From an uncultured Parabacteroides sp. (lineage in GTDB: Bacteria > Bacteroidota > Bacteroidia > Bacteroidales > Tannerellaceae): a DNA stretch of 59,279 bases. Each line of letters starts with the position of its first letter. The stretch's first letter is position 1. Positions 8,782-17,442 of the stretch are shown here, piece after piece. The stretch covers positions 1 to 59,279 of the forward strand of contig CAKUZF010000016.1 of the NCBI GenBank assembly GCA_934718155.1. The letters run 5' to 3'. Below the pieces are notes generated by a model. The model searched no databases. It was not told the origin of the DNA and saw nothing but the letters and a program-made list of their open reading frames with translations. The position numbers and the translations under genes were made by a program.

Positions 8782-10848
8782 ATGGAAAACCAGTATAAAT
8801 ATTTCAAGCGAGACCTAAGTTGGCTATCGTTCAACTATCGGGTGTTGTTGGAGGCAGAAGATGCGTCGCTTCCAATCTATGAGCGTATTAAGTTCCTTTC
8901 GATCTACTCGTCCAACCTTGAGGAGTTCTATGAGATTCGTGTGGCCGAGCATCGAACCGCGATCATGAAGCAGAACTACATCGACGAGAAGGCGGAGGAG
9001 GCAGAGGAGACTTTGGCGGCCATCTCTAAGGAGGTGAATCGCCAGCAGCGGGACTATTACCGCATCTTTTCGCAGCAAATCCTGCCTGAGCTGGAGCGTA
9101 ATCATATTTATCTTTATCAGAATGAGTTTCCGCTTCCTTTCCATGAGGCTTTTGTGCGCGATTATTTCAACGAGGAAATCTTCCCGTTCCTTTCGCCCGT
9201 CATGATTCAGGCGGGTGAGATTCGCACGTTTATTCGCGACCGTCGGCTCTACCTGGTCATTCGGATGGTTAAGAAAGGCGAACAGGCCTCGGAGCCTACC
9301 TATCATTATGCGCTGATGAAGATTCCTTACAGCAAAGTGCCTCGCTTTATCGAGTTGCCTTCGTATGCGGGAAATTTCTATATCATGTTTATCGACGACA
9401 TGATTCGGGCCAATCTATCCAGCGTGTTCCCGGGCTACGACATCAAGGATTGCTACAGTATCAAGATTTCTCGCGATGCCGATATTTATATTGAGGATGA
9501 GGGAAAAGGCAACATCCTTGAGAAGATTCGTAAGAAGATCAAGAAACGCAAGATAGGAGCGTTGAGCCGCTTCATGTACGACCAGGCCATGCCTGTCGAT
9601 TTCCTGGATTTCCTTTGCGAGGCCTTTGGCATTCGCCCTGACGATTTGGTGGTGGGCGGTCGCTATAACAACTTGCAGGATTTGGCCAAGCTGCCCAACC
9701 CGGCGGGGAAGCACCTGGTGTTGCATACCCCCTTGCCCTTGCGCGTCCCTGCGCTCGACGAGTCTGGCTCCATTTTCAAGGTAATCAAGCGGCAGGATGT
9801 CATGCTTCACTTCCCCTACGAATCGTTCGACTATCTGATTCGTTTCTTGATGGAGGCCGCTTTCGATCCAAGCGTCACCGAGATCAAGATCACGCAGTAT
9901 CGCGTGGCCGAGAACTCAGCCGTGATCAACACCTTGATCAGTGCGGCGCAAAACGGCAAGAAGGTGACGGTCTTCGTCGAGCTGAAGGCTCGCTTCGACG
10001 AAGAGAACAATATGCGCACAGCTGAGCGCATGGAGCAGGCCGGCATCAAGATTATTTATAGCATTCCGGGCTTGAAAGTACACGCCAAGGTGGCGGTCAT
10101 CTTGCGCAAGGATAACGAGGATGGAAGGAAACGTAAGGATTTCGCCTACCTCAGCACGGGCAACTTCAACGAGAAAACCGCTAAGATCTATGCGGATTTG
10201 GCCTTGCTCACCTGCCGGGAGGAGCTGATCACCGAGATAAACAAGGTCTTTGCCGTGCTGGAGGGACGCTTGCAACAGCCCACGTTCCATCATCTGTTGG
10301 TGGCCCGATTCAACATGGTGTCGGAGCTGCAACGCCTGATTCAGAGAGAGGTGGATCATGTAAAGGCAGGCGGGAAGGGATACATCATCCTGAAGATGAA
10401 TGCGCTGCAAGATTTGAATATGATCGATACGCTCTATCAGGCCAGCGAGGCGGGTGTGAAGATCGACTTGATTGTGCGTGGTGTATGCTGCTTGGTGCCC
10501 GACCAGCCTTACAGCCGGAATATCCAGATCACTCGTATTGTTGACATGTATTTGGAGCATAGCCGCATCTGGTATTTCTACAATGAGGGCGAGGAGGAAC
10601 TCTATGTGGCCTCGGCCGATTGGATGCGCCGCAACCTGAATCGGCGCATCGAGACCGCCTTCCCGATCTTCGATCCAAAGCTGCGGCAGGAAGTGATCGA
10701 TATGCTGCATATTCAGCTGGCCGACAACGTGAAGGCTTGTCGCTTGGATAGCGAGTTGCACAACTGCTTCAAGCGGAATCCGAACGCCGAACGGGTGCGT
10801 TCGCAGGTGGCTTTCTATGAGTATCTGAAACAGAAGAACGAGAAGTGA
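8782..10848 (+). CDS. ppk: Polyphosphate kinase 1
   Basis: A 688-residue cytosolic or membrane-associated enzyme that reversibly polymerises the gamma-phosphate of ATP into inorganic polyphosphate. The N-terminal domain begins with the family signature FKRDLSWLSFNYRVLLEA and SSNLEEFYEIRVAEH. The two phospholipase D-like catalytic domains carry the autophosphorylated His434 (GLKVHAKVAVI) and the second conserved His593 (YLEHSRIWYF), and SADWMRRNLNRRIE is also typical. The length agrees with the family. The next gene starts one base after its stop, so the two are almost certainly co-transcribed. Confidence 0.95.
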   Translation: MENQYKYFKRDLSWLSFNYRVLLEAEDASLPIYERIKFLSIYSSNLEEFYEIRVAEHRTAIMKQNYIDEKAEEAEETLAAISKEVNRQQRDYYRIFSQQILPELERNHIYLYQNEFPLPFHEAFVRDYFNEEIFPFLSPVMIQAGEIRTFIRDRRLYLVIRMVKKGEQASEPTYHYALMKIPYSKVPRFIELPSYAGNFYIMFIDDMIRANLSSVFPGYDIKDCYSIKISRDADIYIEDEGKGNILEKIRKKIKKRKIGALSRFMYDQAMPVDFLDFLCEAFGIRPDDLVVGGRYNNLQDLAKLPNPAGKHLVLHTPLPLRVPALDESGSIFKVIKRQDVMLHFPYESFDYLIRFLMEAAFDPSVTEIKITQYRVAENSAVINTLISAAQNGKKVTVFVELKARFDEENNMRTAERMEQAGIKIIYSIPGLKVHAKVAVILRKDNEDGRKRKDFAYLSTGNFNEKTAKIYADLALLTCREELITEINKVFAVLEGRLQQPTFHHLLVARFNMVSELQRLIQREVDHVKAGGKGYIILKMNALQDLNMIDTLYQASEAGVKIDLIVRGVCCLVPDQPYSRNIQITRIVDMYLEHSRIWYFYNEGEEELYVASADWMRRNLNRRIETAFPIFDPKLRQEVIDMLHIQLADNVKACRLDSELHNCFKRNPNAERVRSQVAFYEYLKQKNEK

Positions 10849-10849
10849 G

Positions 10850-11518
10850 ATGGATGCGCAATGGATGGACTTGAGCCTGTTCGGAGGCTGTTTGCTGCTG
10901 ATCGCTGGTATGGTGGTGGCCTATTTATTGGGGCAGCAATCGGGAGCGCTCAAAGAACGTAAACGGCAGCAACGCGAGCGGTGGCTGCACCAGAAGTCCA
11001 ACCTTTATAAGTTAAAGAAGGAGCTGCGTCAATCGCAGGCCTGTGTTGAGCGGCTCACGAAGGAGCTTGACGACCATGCCGAGCAGTCGCGCGAGTATGT
11101 AAACAGGCAAGCGGAGTTGCTGCGTTATCGGCAAGAGGTGGAGCGGCTGGAGGGCGAATTGCATAAGCGGCTCGACGAACCAGTCTCGTCGCAAGCTGCT
11201 TCGTCAGACTGCATCGACTTGATCAATGCCATGCATGAAGACCCGCTGCACGTCAATCCCTCTCGGGAGGATTGGCAGCGGCTGTTTGACGGCGTAGCTC
11301 GTTTGTACCCCTCGTTCATGCGGGAGCTTCGCGAGCGAAAAGTCACCCAGCACGAGATGGAGATCTGTTGCCTCATCCGCCTGCGTTTCGATCGGGCCGA
11401 GATGTTGGCCATTTTTCATTGCACTTCCGAGGCTCTCACCAAGTCGCGAAGCCGACTTAAGAAGCGGTTGGAGCTGGCTGATGCCAGAGATTTGGAGCAA
11501 TTTTTGTTGCAATTATAA
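10850..11518 (+). CDS. Membrane-anchored coiled-coil protein with C-terminal HTH
   Basis: A 222-residue protein with three parts. One N-terminal membrane helix spans about residues 8-28 (LFGGCLLLIAGMVVAYLLG). A charged coiled coil spans about 32-110. The C-terminal domain, about 130-222, contains TQHEMEICCLIRLRFDRAEMLAIFHCTSEALTKSRSRLKKRL, the helix-turn-helix that closes many TPR-containing sensor-regulators in Bacteroidetes. The TPR sensor half found in those regulators is missing. Topology would place the HTH in the cytoplasm. It starts 1 base after ppk, so a role linked to polyphosphate or energy stress is possible, but that rests only on neighbourhood. Confidence 0.65.
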   Translation: MDAQWMDLSLFGGCLLLIAGMVVAYLLGQQSGALKERKRQQRERWLHQKSNLYKLKKELRQSQACVERLTKELDDHAEQSREYVNRQAELLRYRQEVERLEGELHKRLDEPVSSQAASSDCIDLINAMHEDPLHVNPSREDWQRLFDGVARLYPSFMRELRERKVTQHEMEICCLIRLRFDRAEMLAIFHCTSEALTKSRSRLKKRLELADARDLEQFLLQL

Positions 11519-11526
11519 GTCTTCGC

Positions 11527-11557
11527 AGGGCGACCATTGTCCGCCCTACTTCCGTTT
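11527..11557 (+). terminator. Possible intrinsic terminator after the ppk operon
   Basis: AGGGCG (11527-11532) pairs with CGCCCT (11542-11547) over a 9-base loop. A T-rich stretch ending in five T's lies a few bases downstream (to about 11560). The stem is short, so strength is uncertain. Confidence 0.4.
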
Positions 11558-11632
11558 TTAAGCCTTTTGTTTAGTGTAAACGCTTGATCGATAAGTGTGA
11601 ATACGCTGTCTTATTTGTCCGGCATGTTTTTA

Positions 11633-11662
11633 TTGGCGTTTCTCGCGCAGTGGCTACCTTTG
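11633..11662 (+). promoter_or_regulatory. Bacteroidetes-type promoter for DUF4837 gene
   Basis: TTGG (11633-11636) and TACCTTTG (11655-11662) are separated by 18 bases, a near-consensus -33/-7 pair. The start codon at 11708 follows after about 45 bases. Confidence 0.65.
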
Positions 11663-11707
11663 CGCTGTGTTTAGTTTTTTAGTGTTGTTCAATAAAAATC
11701 GGAATCT

Positions 11708-12715
11708 ATGAAAACATGTTCTTTTTGGAGCTTATGCCTCCTGTTATGCGTAGGGCTTTTGGCATGCGACCGTGTCTCGTCGCTGTCTACCTCCTTTCGT
11801 AAGGCCACAGGTTGGCCCTACGAAGTGGTCGTAGTGATGGCCGACAAGGCTTGGCAGGGGGAGCCGGGAGAGCAGTTGCGTCAGCGGTTGCAAGCCTCCT
11901 TGCCCTCCTTGCCGCAAGCCGAACCCACCATGCGTGTCACCTACGTGACGCCTGAACAGTTTGGTGGCCTGCTGAAGTACACGCGTAACATCCTGCGCGT
12001 CTCGCTCGATGCGCAACGCTTCACGAAGGCCGGCTGTCAAACTGCGACCAACGAGTGGGCCAAGGGCCAATGCGTGCTTTCGCTCTATGCGCCCGACGAG
12101 GCCACACTCACGGCCTACCTGCGGCAGCATGGCGAGGAGCTGGTCGGTCAGTTCCTGCGGGCCGAGCGCGAGCGCTGGATCGAGGCGTTGTCAGAGCATT
12201 TCAGCTCTTCGGTCTATCGCTCCATGCGCGACCGTTTTGGCTGCACCCTTCAGGTGCCCGAGCAGTTGGTGGTGGGCAAAGAGGCCGATCAGTTTCTTTG
12301 GGCCTCCAATCAGTCCAGCCGAGGACGTATGGACCTGTTGGCCTATACCTTCCCCTACACCACGCCGGAGGCCTTCAGCGAATCCTACTTGGTGGCCATG
12401 CGCGACTCTGTCTTGAAGCGGCAGGTGCCCGGCTCGTTTCCTGGCTCTTACATGCAGACTGAGCGACGCTTTGGCTTGCATTACGAGCCCATCCAGCGTC
12501 AAGGAGCCTATTGCGGCGTGCTGCGTGGATTGTGGCGAGTGGAGGGCGACATGATGGGAGGCCCGTTTGTCAGCCATGCGCAGCTCGATCCCTCGGGGCA
12601 GCGTGTTTTGGTGGTCGAGGGATTTGTTTATGCGCCCGAGTCCAACAAGGCCAATCTGATTCGTCGGTTGGAGGCCGCCCTTTACACCCTGCGTTTCCAA
12701 CAGGCGGAGGAGTGA
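11708..12715 (+). CDS. DUF4837 family lipoprotein
   Basis: A 335-residue lipoprotein with lipobox LLAC (Cys20). The mature protein begins with the segment TGWPYEVVVVMADKAW and contains TPEQFGGLLKYTRNILRVSLD, both characteristic of DUF4837, a Bacteroidetes-restricted envelope family with no assigned activity. The C-terminal half (GSYMQTERRFGLHYEP, RGLWRVEGDMMGGPFVSH, VLVVEGFVYAPESNK) also fits the family, which is about this length. It has its own promoter upstream and a strong terminator 30 bases downstream, so it is probably monocistronic. Confidence 0.8.
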   Translation: MKTCSFWSLCLLLCVGLLACDRVSSLSTSFRKATGWPYEVVVVMADKAWQGEPGEQLRQRLQASLPSLPQAEPTMRVTYVTPEQFGGLLKYTRNILRVSLDAQRFTKAGCQTATNEWAKGQCVLSLYAPDEATLTAYLRQHGEELVGQFLRAERERWIEALSEHFSSSVYRSMRDRFGCTLQVPEQLVVGKEADQFLWASNQSSRGRMDLLAYTFPYTTPEAFSESYLVAMRDSVLKRQVPGSFPGSYMQTERRFGLHYEPIQRQGAYCGVLRGLWRVEGDMMGGPFVSHAQLDPSGQRVLVVEGFVYAPESNKANLIRRLEAALYTLRFQQAEE

Positions 12716-12745
12716 TCGGTTTTTGGTAGCCAGACGCTTATAATT

Positions 12746-12786
12746 CGTTGCCCATGAAAATAAAAACGATGGGCAACGTTTTTTTT
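12746..12786 (+). terminator. Intrinsic terminator after DUF4837 gene
   Basis: Perfect 10-bp arms CGTTGCCCAT (12746-12755) and ATGGGCAACG (12769-12778) flank an A-rich 13-base loop and are followed by eight T's (12779-12786). The same arm sequence recurs at 35950-35992 and in the tandem array at 14566-14697. Confidence 0.85.
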
Positions 12787-12825
12787 GCGATCTTCTGCGT
12801 ATCTTCGCACCAAATTTGGAAACGC

Positions 12826-14466
12826 ATGGAAATGGCTAAAAAAGGAAAGGTTTGGGTGGCGTTGGTTGCCACACTGCTGTCGGTGGTTGGCTGCGGCGAT
12901 GAGCAAGTTCAGGATAATTGCCCCTGTGCTAATGGTAAGAGCATCGTGATTATGTATGACAGTGATGTGCATTGCGAGTTGGAGGGCTATGTGGGCTTCG
13001 CTGGCCTGCGCGACGCGATCGCACTGCCCGACACGGCGGACGTGCTGACCGTTTCCTCGGGCGACTTCCTTCAAGGCGGCCCTTATGGGGCCTTGAGCAG
13101 CGGTGGCTATGTGGTCGAGATGATGAACAGTGTGGGCTACGATGTCGTGACGCTGGGCAATCATGAGTTCGACTATGGCGTTCCTCGCCTGGAGGAGCTG
13201 ATGCGCCAGCTCAACACGTCGGTCACCTGCGTGAACCTTACGGCCTCAGGGTCGGAGAAACCGCTCTATCCTCGATTTGTAATGAAAGAGGCGGGAGGCA
13301 AAAAGGTAGCTTTTGTGGGAGCGCTCACTCCCGATGCGCTCTATTCGGAGAGCTATGCCTTCAAGGATGAGCAGGATCGCTACGTCTACGACTTGAATGC
13401 CAGCTCGCTGCTGACATGGATACAAGACGCAGTCGATGAGGCACGTGCGCAAAAGGCCGATTATGTCATCTTGCTTTCGCATATTGGCGAAGAGGAGGCT
13501 TATTACTATCCTGCGATTAATTCACCCGCTATTATTCAGGCAACGAAAGGCATCGACGTGGTGCTGGATGCGCATTCTCACCACCTAATAGACCAGTGGG
13601 TGACGAACGCTGAAGGCAAATCGGTGCAGCTGCTGAATAGCGGCACGGCTTTCAAGACGTATGGTAAAATTTGGATCGGAGCGGATGGAGTATCGATCGT
13701 GGGCGAGAACATCCCTGCTGAGTCGGTGGCCTATGCGAGCGAGGAGGTGCAGCGGCAGTTCGACCAGATCACCTTGGAGAACGAGAAACAGATGAACGAG
13801 CCGGTTTGCGAGGCTCCTTTCCGTTTGACGATTGATGGGCCCGACGGCAATCGGGCGATTCGCAACGCCGAGACGAACTTGGGCGATTTGGTCTGCGATG
13901 CCTACGCCCAGGTGGCGGGCACACGGATTGCGCTTTGCAATGGAGGGGCGATTCGGGCGAGTATGCCTGTTGGAAAATTGACCTACAAGGATGTGTTGGC
14001 GGTGAATCCCTACTTCAATGATCTTTGCACCATCAAGGCAACGGGGCAGCAGCTCTTGGATGCGTTGGAGGTCGGAGCGCAATTGTGCCCTGCGGAAACG
14101 GGCGCCTTCTTGCAGTGTGCGGGGCTGCGTTATACCATCGATACACGCATCCAGAATAAGCTGACGATTGGTGCAGACAATGTGTTGACCGTAAGCGGAA
14201 ACCGCCGTGTCACGCAGCTGGAGGTGCAGCAGGCGGATGGCACGTATCGACCGATCGATCTGACGGCCGACTACGAGGTGACGGTCAGCGAGTATGTGGC
14301 CTATTCGGGCGATGAGATTCGTGTGCTGAAACCTTGTCCGGTATTGGCCAAGGGAATCGTTTCCGACACGGAGGCGCTCTATCGCTTCTTGAAAAACAAC
14401 TTCTCAGCAGGCGAGTTGCCGGCTTACTACGGCTATCCGCAAGGACGAATTACGATCGTCAAGTAG
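12826..14466 (+). CDS. 5'-nucleotidase / metallophosphatase lipoprotein
   Basis: A 546-residue lipoprotein when started at 12826: the leader ends in SVVGC (Cys23). An open frame extends 26 codons upstream but would cross the terminator of the previous gene. The N-terminal calcineurin-like domain carries the metal ligands: YDSDVHCE, SSGDFLQGG, GNHEFDYG, LLSHIGE and DAHSHH. The C-terminal 5'-nucleotidase domain holds ETNLGDLVCDAYAQ, ALCNGGAIRASMP and VNPYFNDL. The expected role is nucleotide scavenging in the envelope: it dephosphorylates nucleotides so nucleosides can be imported, but specificity is inferred. A TATCTTCG -7 element (12800-12807) lies just upstream. Confidence 0.87.
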   Translation: MEMAKKGKVWVALVATLLSVVGCGDEQVQDNCPCANGKSIVIMYDSDVHCELEGYVGFAGLRDAIALPDTADVLTVSSGDFLQGGPYGALSSGGYVVEMMNSVGYDVVTLGNHEFDYGVPRLEELMRQLNTSVTCVNLTASGSEKPLYPRFVMKEAGGKKVAFVGALTPDALYSESYAFKDEQDRYVYDLNASSLLTWIQDAVDEARAQKADYVILLSHIGEEEAYYYPAINSPAIIQATKGIDVVLDAHSHHLIDQWVTNAEGKSVQLLNSGTAFKTYGKIWIGADGVSIVGENIPAESVAYASEEVQRQFDQITLENEKQMNEPVCEAPFRLTIDGPDGNRAIRNAETNLGDLVCDAYAQVAGTRIALCNGGAIRASMPVGKLTYKDVLAVNPYFNDLCTIKATGQQLLDALEVGAQLCPAETGAFLQCAGLRYTIDTRIQNKLTIGADNVLTVSGNRRVTQLEVQQADGTYRPIDLTADYEVTVSEYVAYSGDEIRVLKPCPVLAKGIVSDTEALYRFLKNNFSAGELPAYYGYPQGRITIVK

Positions 14467-14565
14467 CTGTTTTCTGTTCCGCCGCAATCCGAGAACGATT
14501 TGGGTAAAACGTTTTTTTTGACCCAAACATGGGCGTCCGCACCCTCAGCGGACGACGATGAATGT

Positions 14566-14697
14566 TTGTGTAAATTTCGTTGCCCATGTTAGTAAATTTT
14601 GTTGCCCATGGTTATAAATTTCGTTGCCCGTGGCGATATATTTCCATGCCCATGGTTTTCTATAACGACGGGCGTGGTTTTTTATAACGATGGGCAT
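14566..14697 (+). repeat. Six-unit tandem array, 22-bp period, terminator-like words
   Basis: Six consecutive 22-base units start at 14566, 14588, 14610, 14632, 14654 and 14676. Units 1-3 share TAAATTTCGTTGCCCAT or near variants, and unit 4 is a diverged copy. Units 5 and 6 keep the register but carry TATAACGATGGGCAT, whose core ATGGGC is the reverse complement of GCCCAT. The array is followed by CGTTTTT. The core words match the arms of the terminators at 12746-12786 and 35950-35992. Units of both orientations can pair with each other. Confidence 0.8.
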
Positions 14698-14761
14698 CGT
14701 TTTTCAAGCCGATCATCAAGGTTTTCCCCGCTGATTTTCTCTACTGAGCCCTAAAATTTCG

Positions 14762-14769
14762 TATGTTCG
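14762..14769 (+). promoter_or_regulatory. -7 element close to miaA start
   Basis: TATGTTCG resembles the Bacteroidetes -7 element and ends only 4 bases before the miaA ATG at 14774. Transcription from it would give a nearly leaderless message. No clear -33 element is seen. Confidence 0.4.
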
Positions 14770-14773
14770 CGTT

Positions 14774-15694
14774 ATGAACCAGTATGAATTAATAACGATC
14801 ATTGGGCCAACCGCTTCGGGCAAGACAGCTTTGGCTGCCGCTTTGGCTGCCCGGCTGGATACGGAGATTATCAGCGCCGACTCGCGCCAGCTCTATCGAG
14901 GAATGGACATTGGTACGGGCAAGGACTTGGCCGACTACGAGGTGGATGGCAAGCAGATCCCTTACCACTTGATCGACATTTGCGACCCAGGATATAAATA
15001 CAATGTGTTTGAGTATCAGCACGACTTCTTTAAAGTGTTTGCCGGCTTGCGCGAGCGAGGCAAATTGCCCATCCTTTGTGGCGGAACGGGCCTCTACGTG
15101 GAGGCGGTGCTGAAGGGCTATAAGCTGCTCGACGTGCCGCCCAATCCGGCCTTGCGTGAGCGATTGAGCGGTAAATCGCTGGCGGAGTTGGAGACCATCT
15201 TGGCTGGTTACAAGGTGTTGCACAACAAGACCGACGTGGATTCGGCGCAGCGAGCTATCCGAGCCATCGAGATCGAGGAGTTCTACCGCACGCAGGAGCC
15301 CGATGTACGGGAGTTTGGCCCGCTCAACAGCCTGATTGTAGGGGTGGATATTGATCGGGAGTTGCGTCGAGAGAAGATCTCGAAGCGTCTGCGTGCCCGG
15401 TTGGACGAGGGCATGGTCGATGAGGTGCGAGGCATCTTGGCGACAGGTGTTTCTCCCGAAGACTTGATCTACTACGGCCTGGAGTATAAATTTCTCACCT
15501 TATATATAATAGGTAAACTGACCTACGAGGAGATGGTTGGCCAACTGGAGATTGCCATTCATCAGTTTGCCAAGCGGCAGATGACGTGGTTTAGGGGCAT
15601 GGAACGCCGAGGCTGCACGATTCATTGGCTGGAGGCTACGCTGCCTATGGCCGACAAGGTGGCGCAGATCGAGGAGTGGCTCGGTGAGAGATGA
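14774..15694 (+). CDS. miaA: tRNA dimethylallyltransferase
   Basis: A 306-residue enzyme that transfers a dimethylallyl group to N6 of A37 in tRNAs reading codons beginning with U. The P-loop is GPTASGKT (residues 11-18), followed by the substrate-binding signature ISADSRQLYRGMDIGTGK. PILCGGTGLYVEAVLKGY and the C-terminal FAKRQMTWFRGM segment, the tRNA-contacting region, complete the family pattern. Bacteroidales often carry two MiaA paralogues; this one has the GTGKDLADY variant. kdsA begins 25 bases downstream, and the two are likely co-transcribed. Confidence 0.93.
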   Translation: MNQYELITIIGPTASGKTALAAALAARLDTEIISADSRQLYRGMDIGTGKDLADYEVDGKQIPYHLIDICDPGYKYNVFEYQHDFFKVFAGLRERGKLPILCGGTGLYVEAVLKGYKLLDVPPNPALRERLSGKSLAELETILAGYKVLHNKTDVDSAQRAIRAIEIEEFYRTQEPDVREFGPLNSLIVGVDIDRELRREKISKRLRARLDEGMVDEVRGILATGVSPEDLIYYGLEYKFLTLYIIGKLTYEEMVGQLEIAIHQFAKRQMTWFRGMERRGCTIHWLEATLPMADKVAQIEEWLGER

Positions 15695-15719
15695 AGGAAT
15701 GGAATAAAGATTTTGAACA

Positions 15720-16523
15720 ATGACGATAAACGATTTGACTAAGAATGACAATTTCTTCCTGCTGGCTGGACCATGCGCCATCGAAGGGGAAGAGATGGCG
15801 ATGCGCATTGCCGAGAAGGTGTTGACAATCACCGATAAACTGCATATTCCCTACGTGTTTAAGGGCTCGTATCGCAAGGCCAACCGCTCGCGCCTCGACT
15901 CCTTTACGGGCATTGGCGACGAGAAGGCGTTGAAGATCTTGCGGAAGGTAGGCGAGACGTTCCACGTCCCGACGGTGACTGACATTCATGAGACCCATGA
16001 GGCTGCGATGGCTGCCGAGTATGTGGATGTGCTGCAGATTCCGGCATTCCTTTGCCGACAGACCGACTTGCTGGTGGCTGCCGCTGAGACGGGCAAGGTG
16101 GTGAACATCAAGAAGGGACAGTTCCTTTCGCCTGCGGCGATGCAGTTCGCCGTGCAGAAGGTGCAGGATGCAGGCAATCCGCAAGTGATGATTACGGAAC
16201 GAGGCACCACGTTCGGCTACACCGACTTGGTGGTCGATTTCAGAGGCATTCCCCAGATGCGCCAGTTTGGTGTGCCAGTAGTGATGGACGTAACTCACTC
16301 GTTGCAGCAGCCTAACCAGACTTCGGGCGTGACGGGAGGCTTGCCCGCCTTGATTGGCACGATTGCGAAGGCCGCCATCGCTGTGGGGGCAGACGGGCTA
16401 TTCATCGAGACGCACCCCGATCCTGCTCAGGCCAAGTCGGATGGAGCCAATATGCTTCGCTTGGATCTTTTGGAAGAGTTGCTCACCCGGTTGGTGCGCA
16501 TCCGTGAGGCAATCCGGGAATAA
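15720..16523 (+). CDS. kdsA: 2-dehydro-3-deoxyphosphooctonate aldolase (KDO-8-P synthase)
   Basis: A 267-residue TIM-barrel enzyme. It condenses phosphoenolpyruvate and arabinose 5-phosphate to KDO 8-phosphate for the lipopolysaccharide core. Family landmarks in order are LLAGPCAIEGEEMA, the FKGSYRKANRSRLDSFTG substrate loop, DIHET, LQIPAFLCRQTDLL, KKGQFLSPAAM, ERGTTFGYTDLVVDFR, DVTHSLQQPN and ADGLFIETHPDP. The length is normal. The ATG at 15720 follows miaA closely. A clear terminator ends the unit at 16544-16588. Confidence 0.95.
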   Translation: MTINDLTKNDNFFLLAGPCAIEGEEMAMRIAEKVLTITDKLHIPYVFKGSYRKANRSRLDSFTGIGDEKALKILRKVGETFHVPTVTDIHETHEAAMAAEYVDVLQIPAFLCRQTDLLVAAAETGKVVNIKKGQFLSPAAMQFAVQKVQDAGNPQVMITERGTTFGYTDLVVDFRGIPQMRQFGVPVVMDVTHSLQQPNQTSGVTGGLPALIGTIAKAAIAVGADGLFIETHPDPAQAKSDGANMLRLDLLEELLTRLVRIREAIRE

Positions 16524-16543
16524 GGCGAGAAGGATAAAAGAGA

Positions 16544-16588
16544 AGAGGCGTTTAAGACCTTTGCGGTTGATTGAACGCCTCTTTTTTT
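16544..16588 (+). terminator. Intrinsic terminator after kdsA
   Basis: GAGGCGTT (16545-16552) and AACGCCTC (16574-16581) form the stem. Seven T's follow (16582-16588). It lies between convergent genes and could also limit transcription arriving from the minus-strand Crp-family gene. Confidence 0.85.
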
Positions 16589-16612
16589 AATGTGTGTATC
16601 GTGATGATTGGA

Positions 16613-17314
16613 TTATCCCATGCGGCTAATCTTGCGCAATCGATCTTCGTCGATCAGCTTGATCTTTCGTCCGTCTAAGGCGATGATGCGCTCTGCCACG
16701 AAGGTGGAAAGCGTACGGATTGCGTTGGAGGTGGTCATGTTGGAAAGGTTTGCCAAGTCCTCGCGCGCAAGGTAGATGCTCAGTGTGGCTCCGTCTTCCT
16801 CCAGGCCATAGCTGTCTTTCAAGAATAGCAACGACTCAGCCAAGCGTCCACGAATGTGCTTCTGCGTAAGATTGACGGTTCGCTCGTCGGCAATGCCCAA
16901 GTCGATAGACAGTTGGCGAATAAAGAACATCGCCAAATTAGGATTGCTCATCAATAGGCCGTTCACGACATTCATGGGGATCATGCAAACCGTTGAGGCC
17001 TCGAAAGCTGAAGCGTTGGTCAGGTAGTTCTCTTGCGCAAAGCTTGCCCTGTAGCCGAAGTATTGAACCGGCTTGATCATGCGAATGATCTGGCTTCTGC
17101 CGCCCACTCCGTCTTTAGAGATTTTAACCTTTCCCTTTAACAAGCACATCATCTCCTTTGGTTCATCGCCCATGCAATAGATCAACTCGTTGCGTTTGAA
17201 ATGCTGGATCGTTGAATTATTCCGAAGGATGTCACGTTCTTTGTCTGTCAACACCCTCCATACCTCTGTTATGCTGGCCGATAAATCGACCTCTTCTTTT
17301 GACTGTTTAACCAC
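16613..17314 (-). CDS. Crp/Fnr family transcriptional regulator
   Basis: A 233-residue regulator. The N-terminal cyclic-nucleotide-binding-like beta barrel spans about residues 20-135 (RNELIYCMGDEPKEMMCLLKGKVKIS, IRMIKPVQYFGYR). A dimerisation helix follows around 130-160, then a C-terminal winged HTH around 165-230 with REDLANLSNMTTSNAIRTLSTFV as the recognition region. No N-terminal cysteine cluster of the Fnr type is seen, so an oxygen-sensing [4Fe-4S] cluster is unlikely; the effector is unknown. The gene stands alone, with its own promoter and a terminator facing it on the 3' side. Confidence 0.85.
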   Translation of the reverse strand: MVKQSKEEVDLSASITEVWRVLTDKERDILRNNSTIQHFKRNELIYCMGDEPKEMMCLLKGKVKISKDGVGGRSQIIRMIKPVQYFGYRASFAQENYLTNASAFEASTVCMIPMNVVNGLLMSNPNLAMFFIRQLSIDLGIADERTVNLTQKHIRGRLAESLLFLKDSYGLEEDGATLSIYLAREDLANLSNMTTSNAIRTLSTFVAERIIALDGRKIKLIDEDRLRKISRMG

Positions 17315-17342
17315 GACTGCTATACAACATACTTATCGAGCA

Positions 17343-17350
17343 CAAATATA
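17343..17350 (-). promoter_or_regulatory. -7 element for the Crp/Fnr gene
   Basis: TATATTTG on the minus strand (17350-17343) matches TAnnTTTG. It gives a leader of roughly 20-25 bases before the ATG at 17314. The upstream DNA is AT-rich without a clear -33 TTTG. Confidence 0.5.
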
Positions 17351-17442
17351 CGACTTTATTGTAAATAAGTAATAGTTAGCCATCTTTTTTTTGCAGATAA
17401 AGCGAAGATGGAACAAAAAAGTGGAAAAACAGGATGAAAATG

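Larger units (their letters stand above)
14467..14773 (+). other. Intergenic region, 307 bases, no gene
   Basis: No coding frame is supported. It holds a run of eight T's (14513-14520), a small hairpin CGTCCGC / GCGGACG (14534-14554) without a T tail, the 22-bp repeat array described separately, and a miaA promoter element TATGTTCG at 14762-14769. Confidence 0.7.

Noticed and set aside
17379..17420. Stem CCATCTT / AAGATGG between the amidase and Crp-family genes
   Set aside because: The loop is long and the T-run lies inside the loop on the plus strand, with no T tail for minus-strand transcription.
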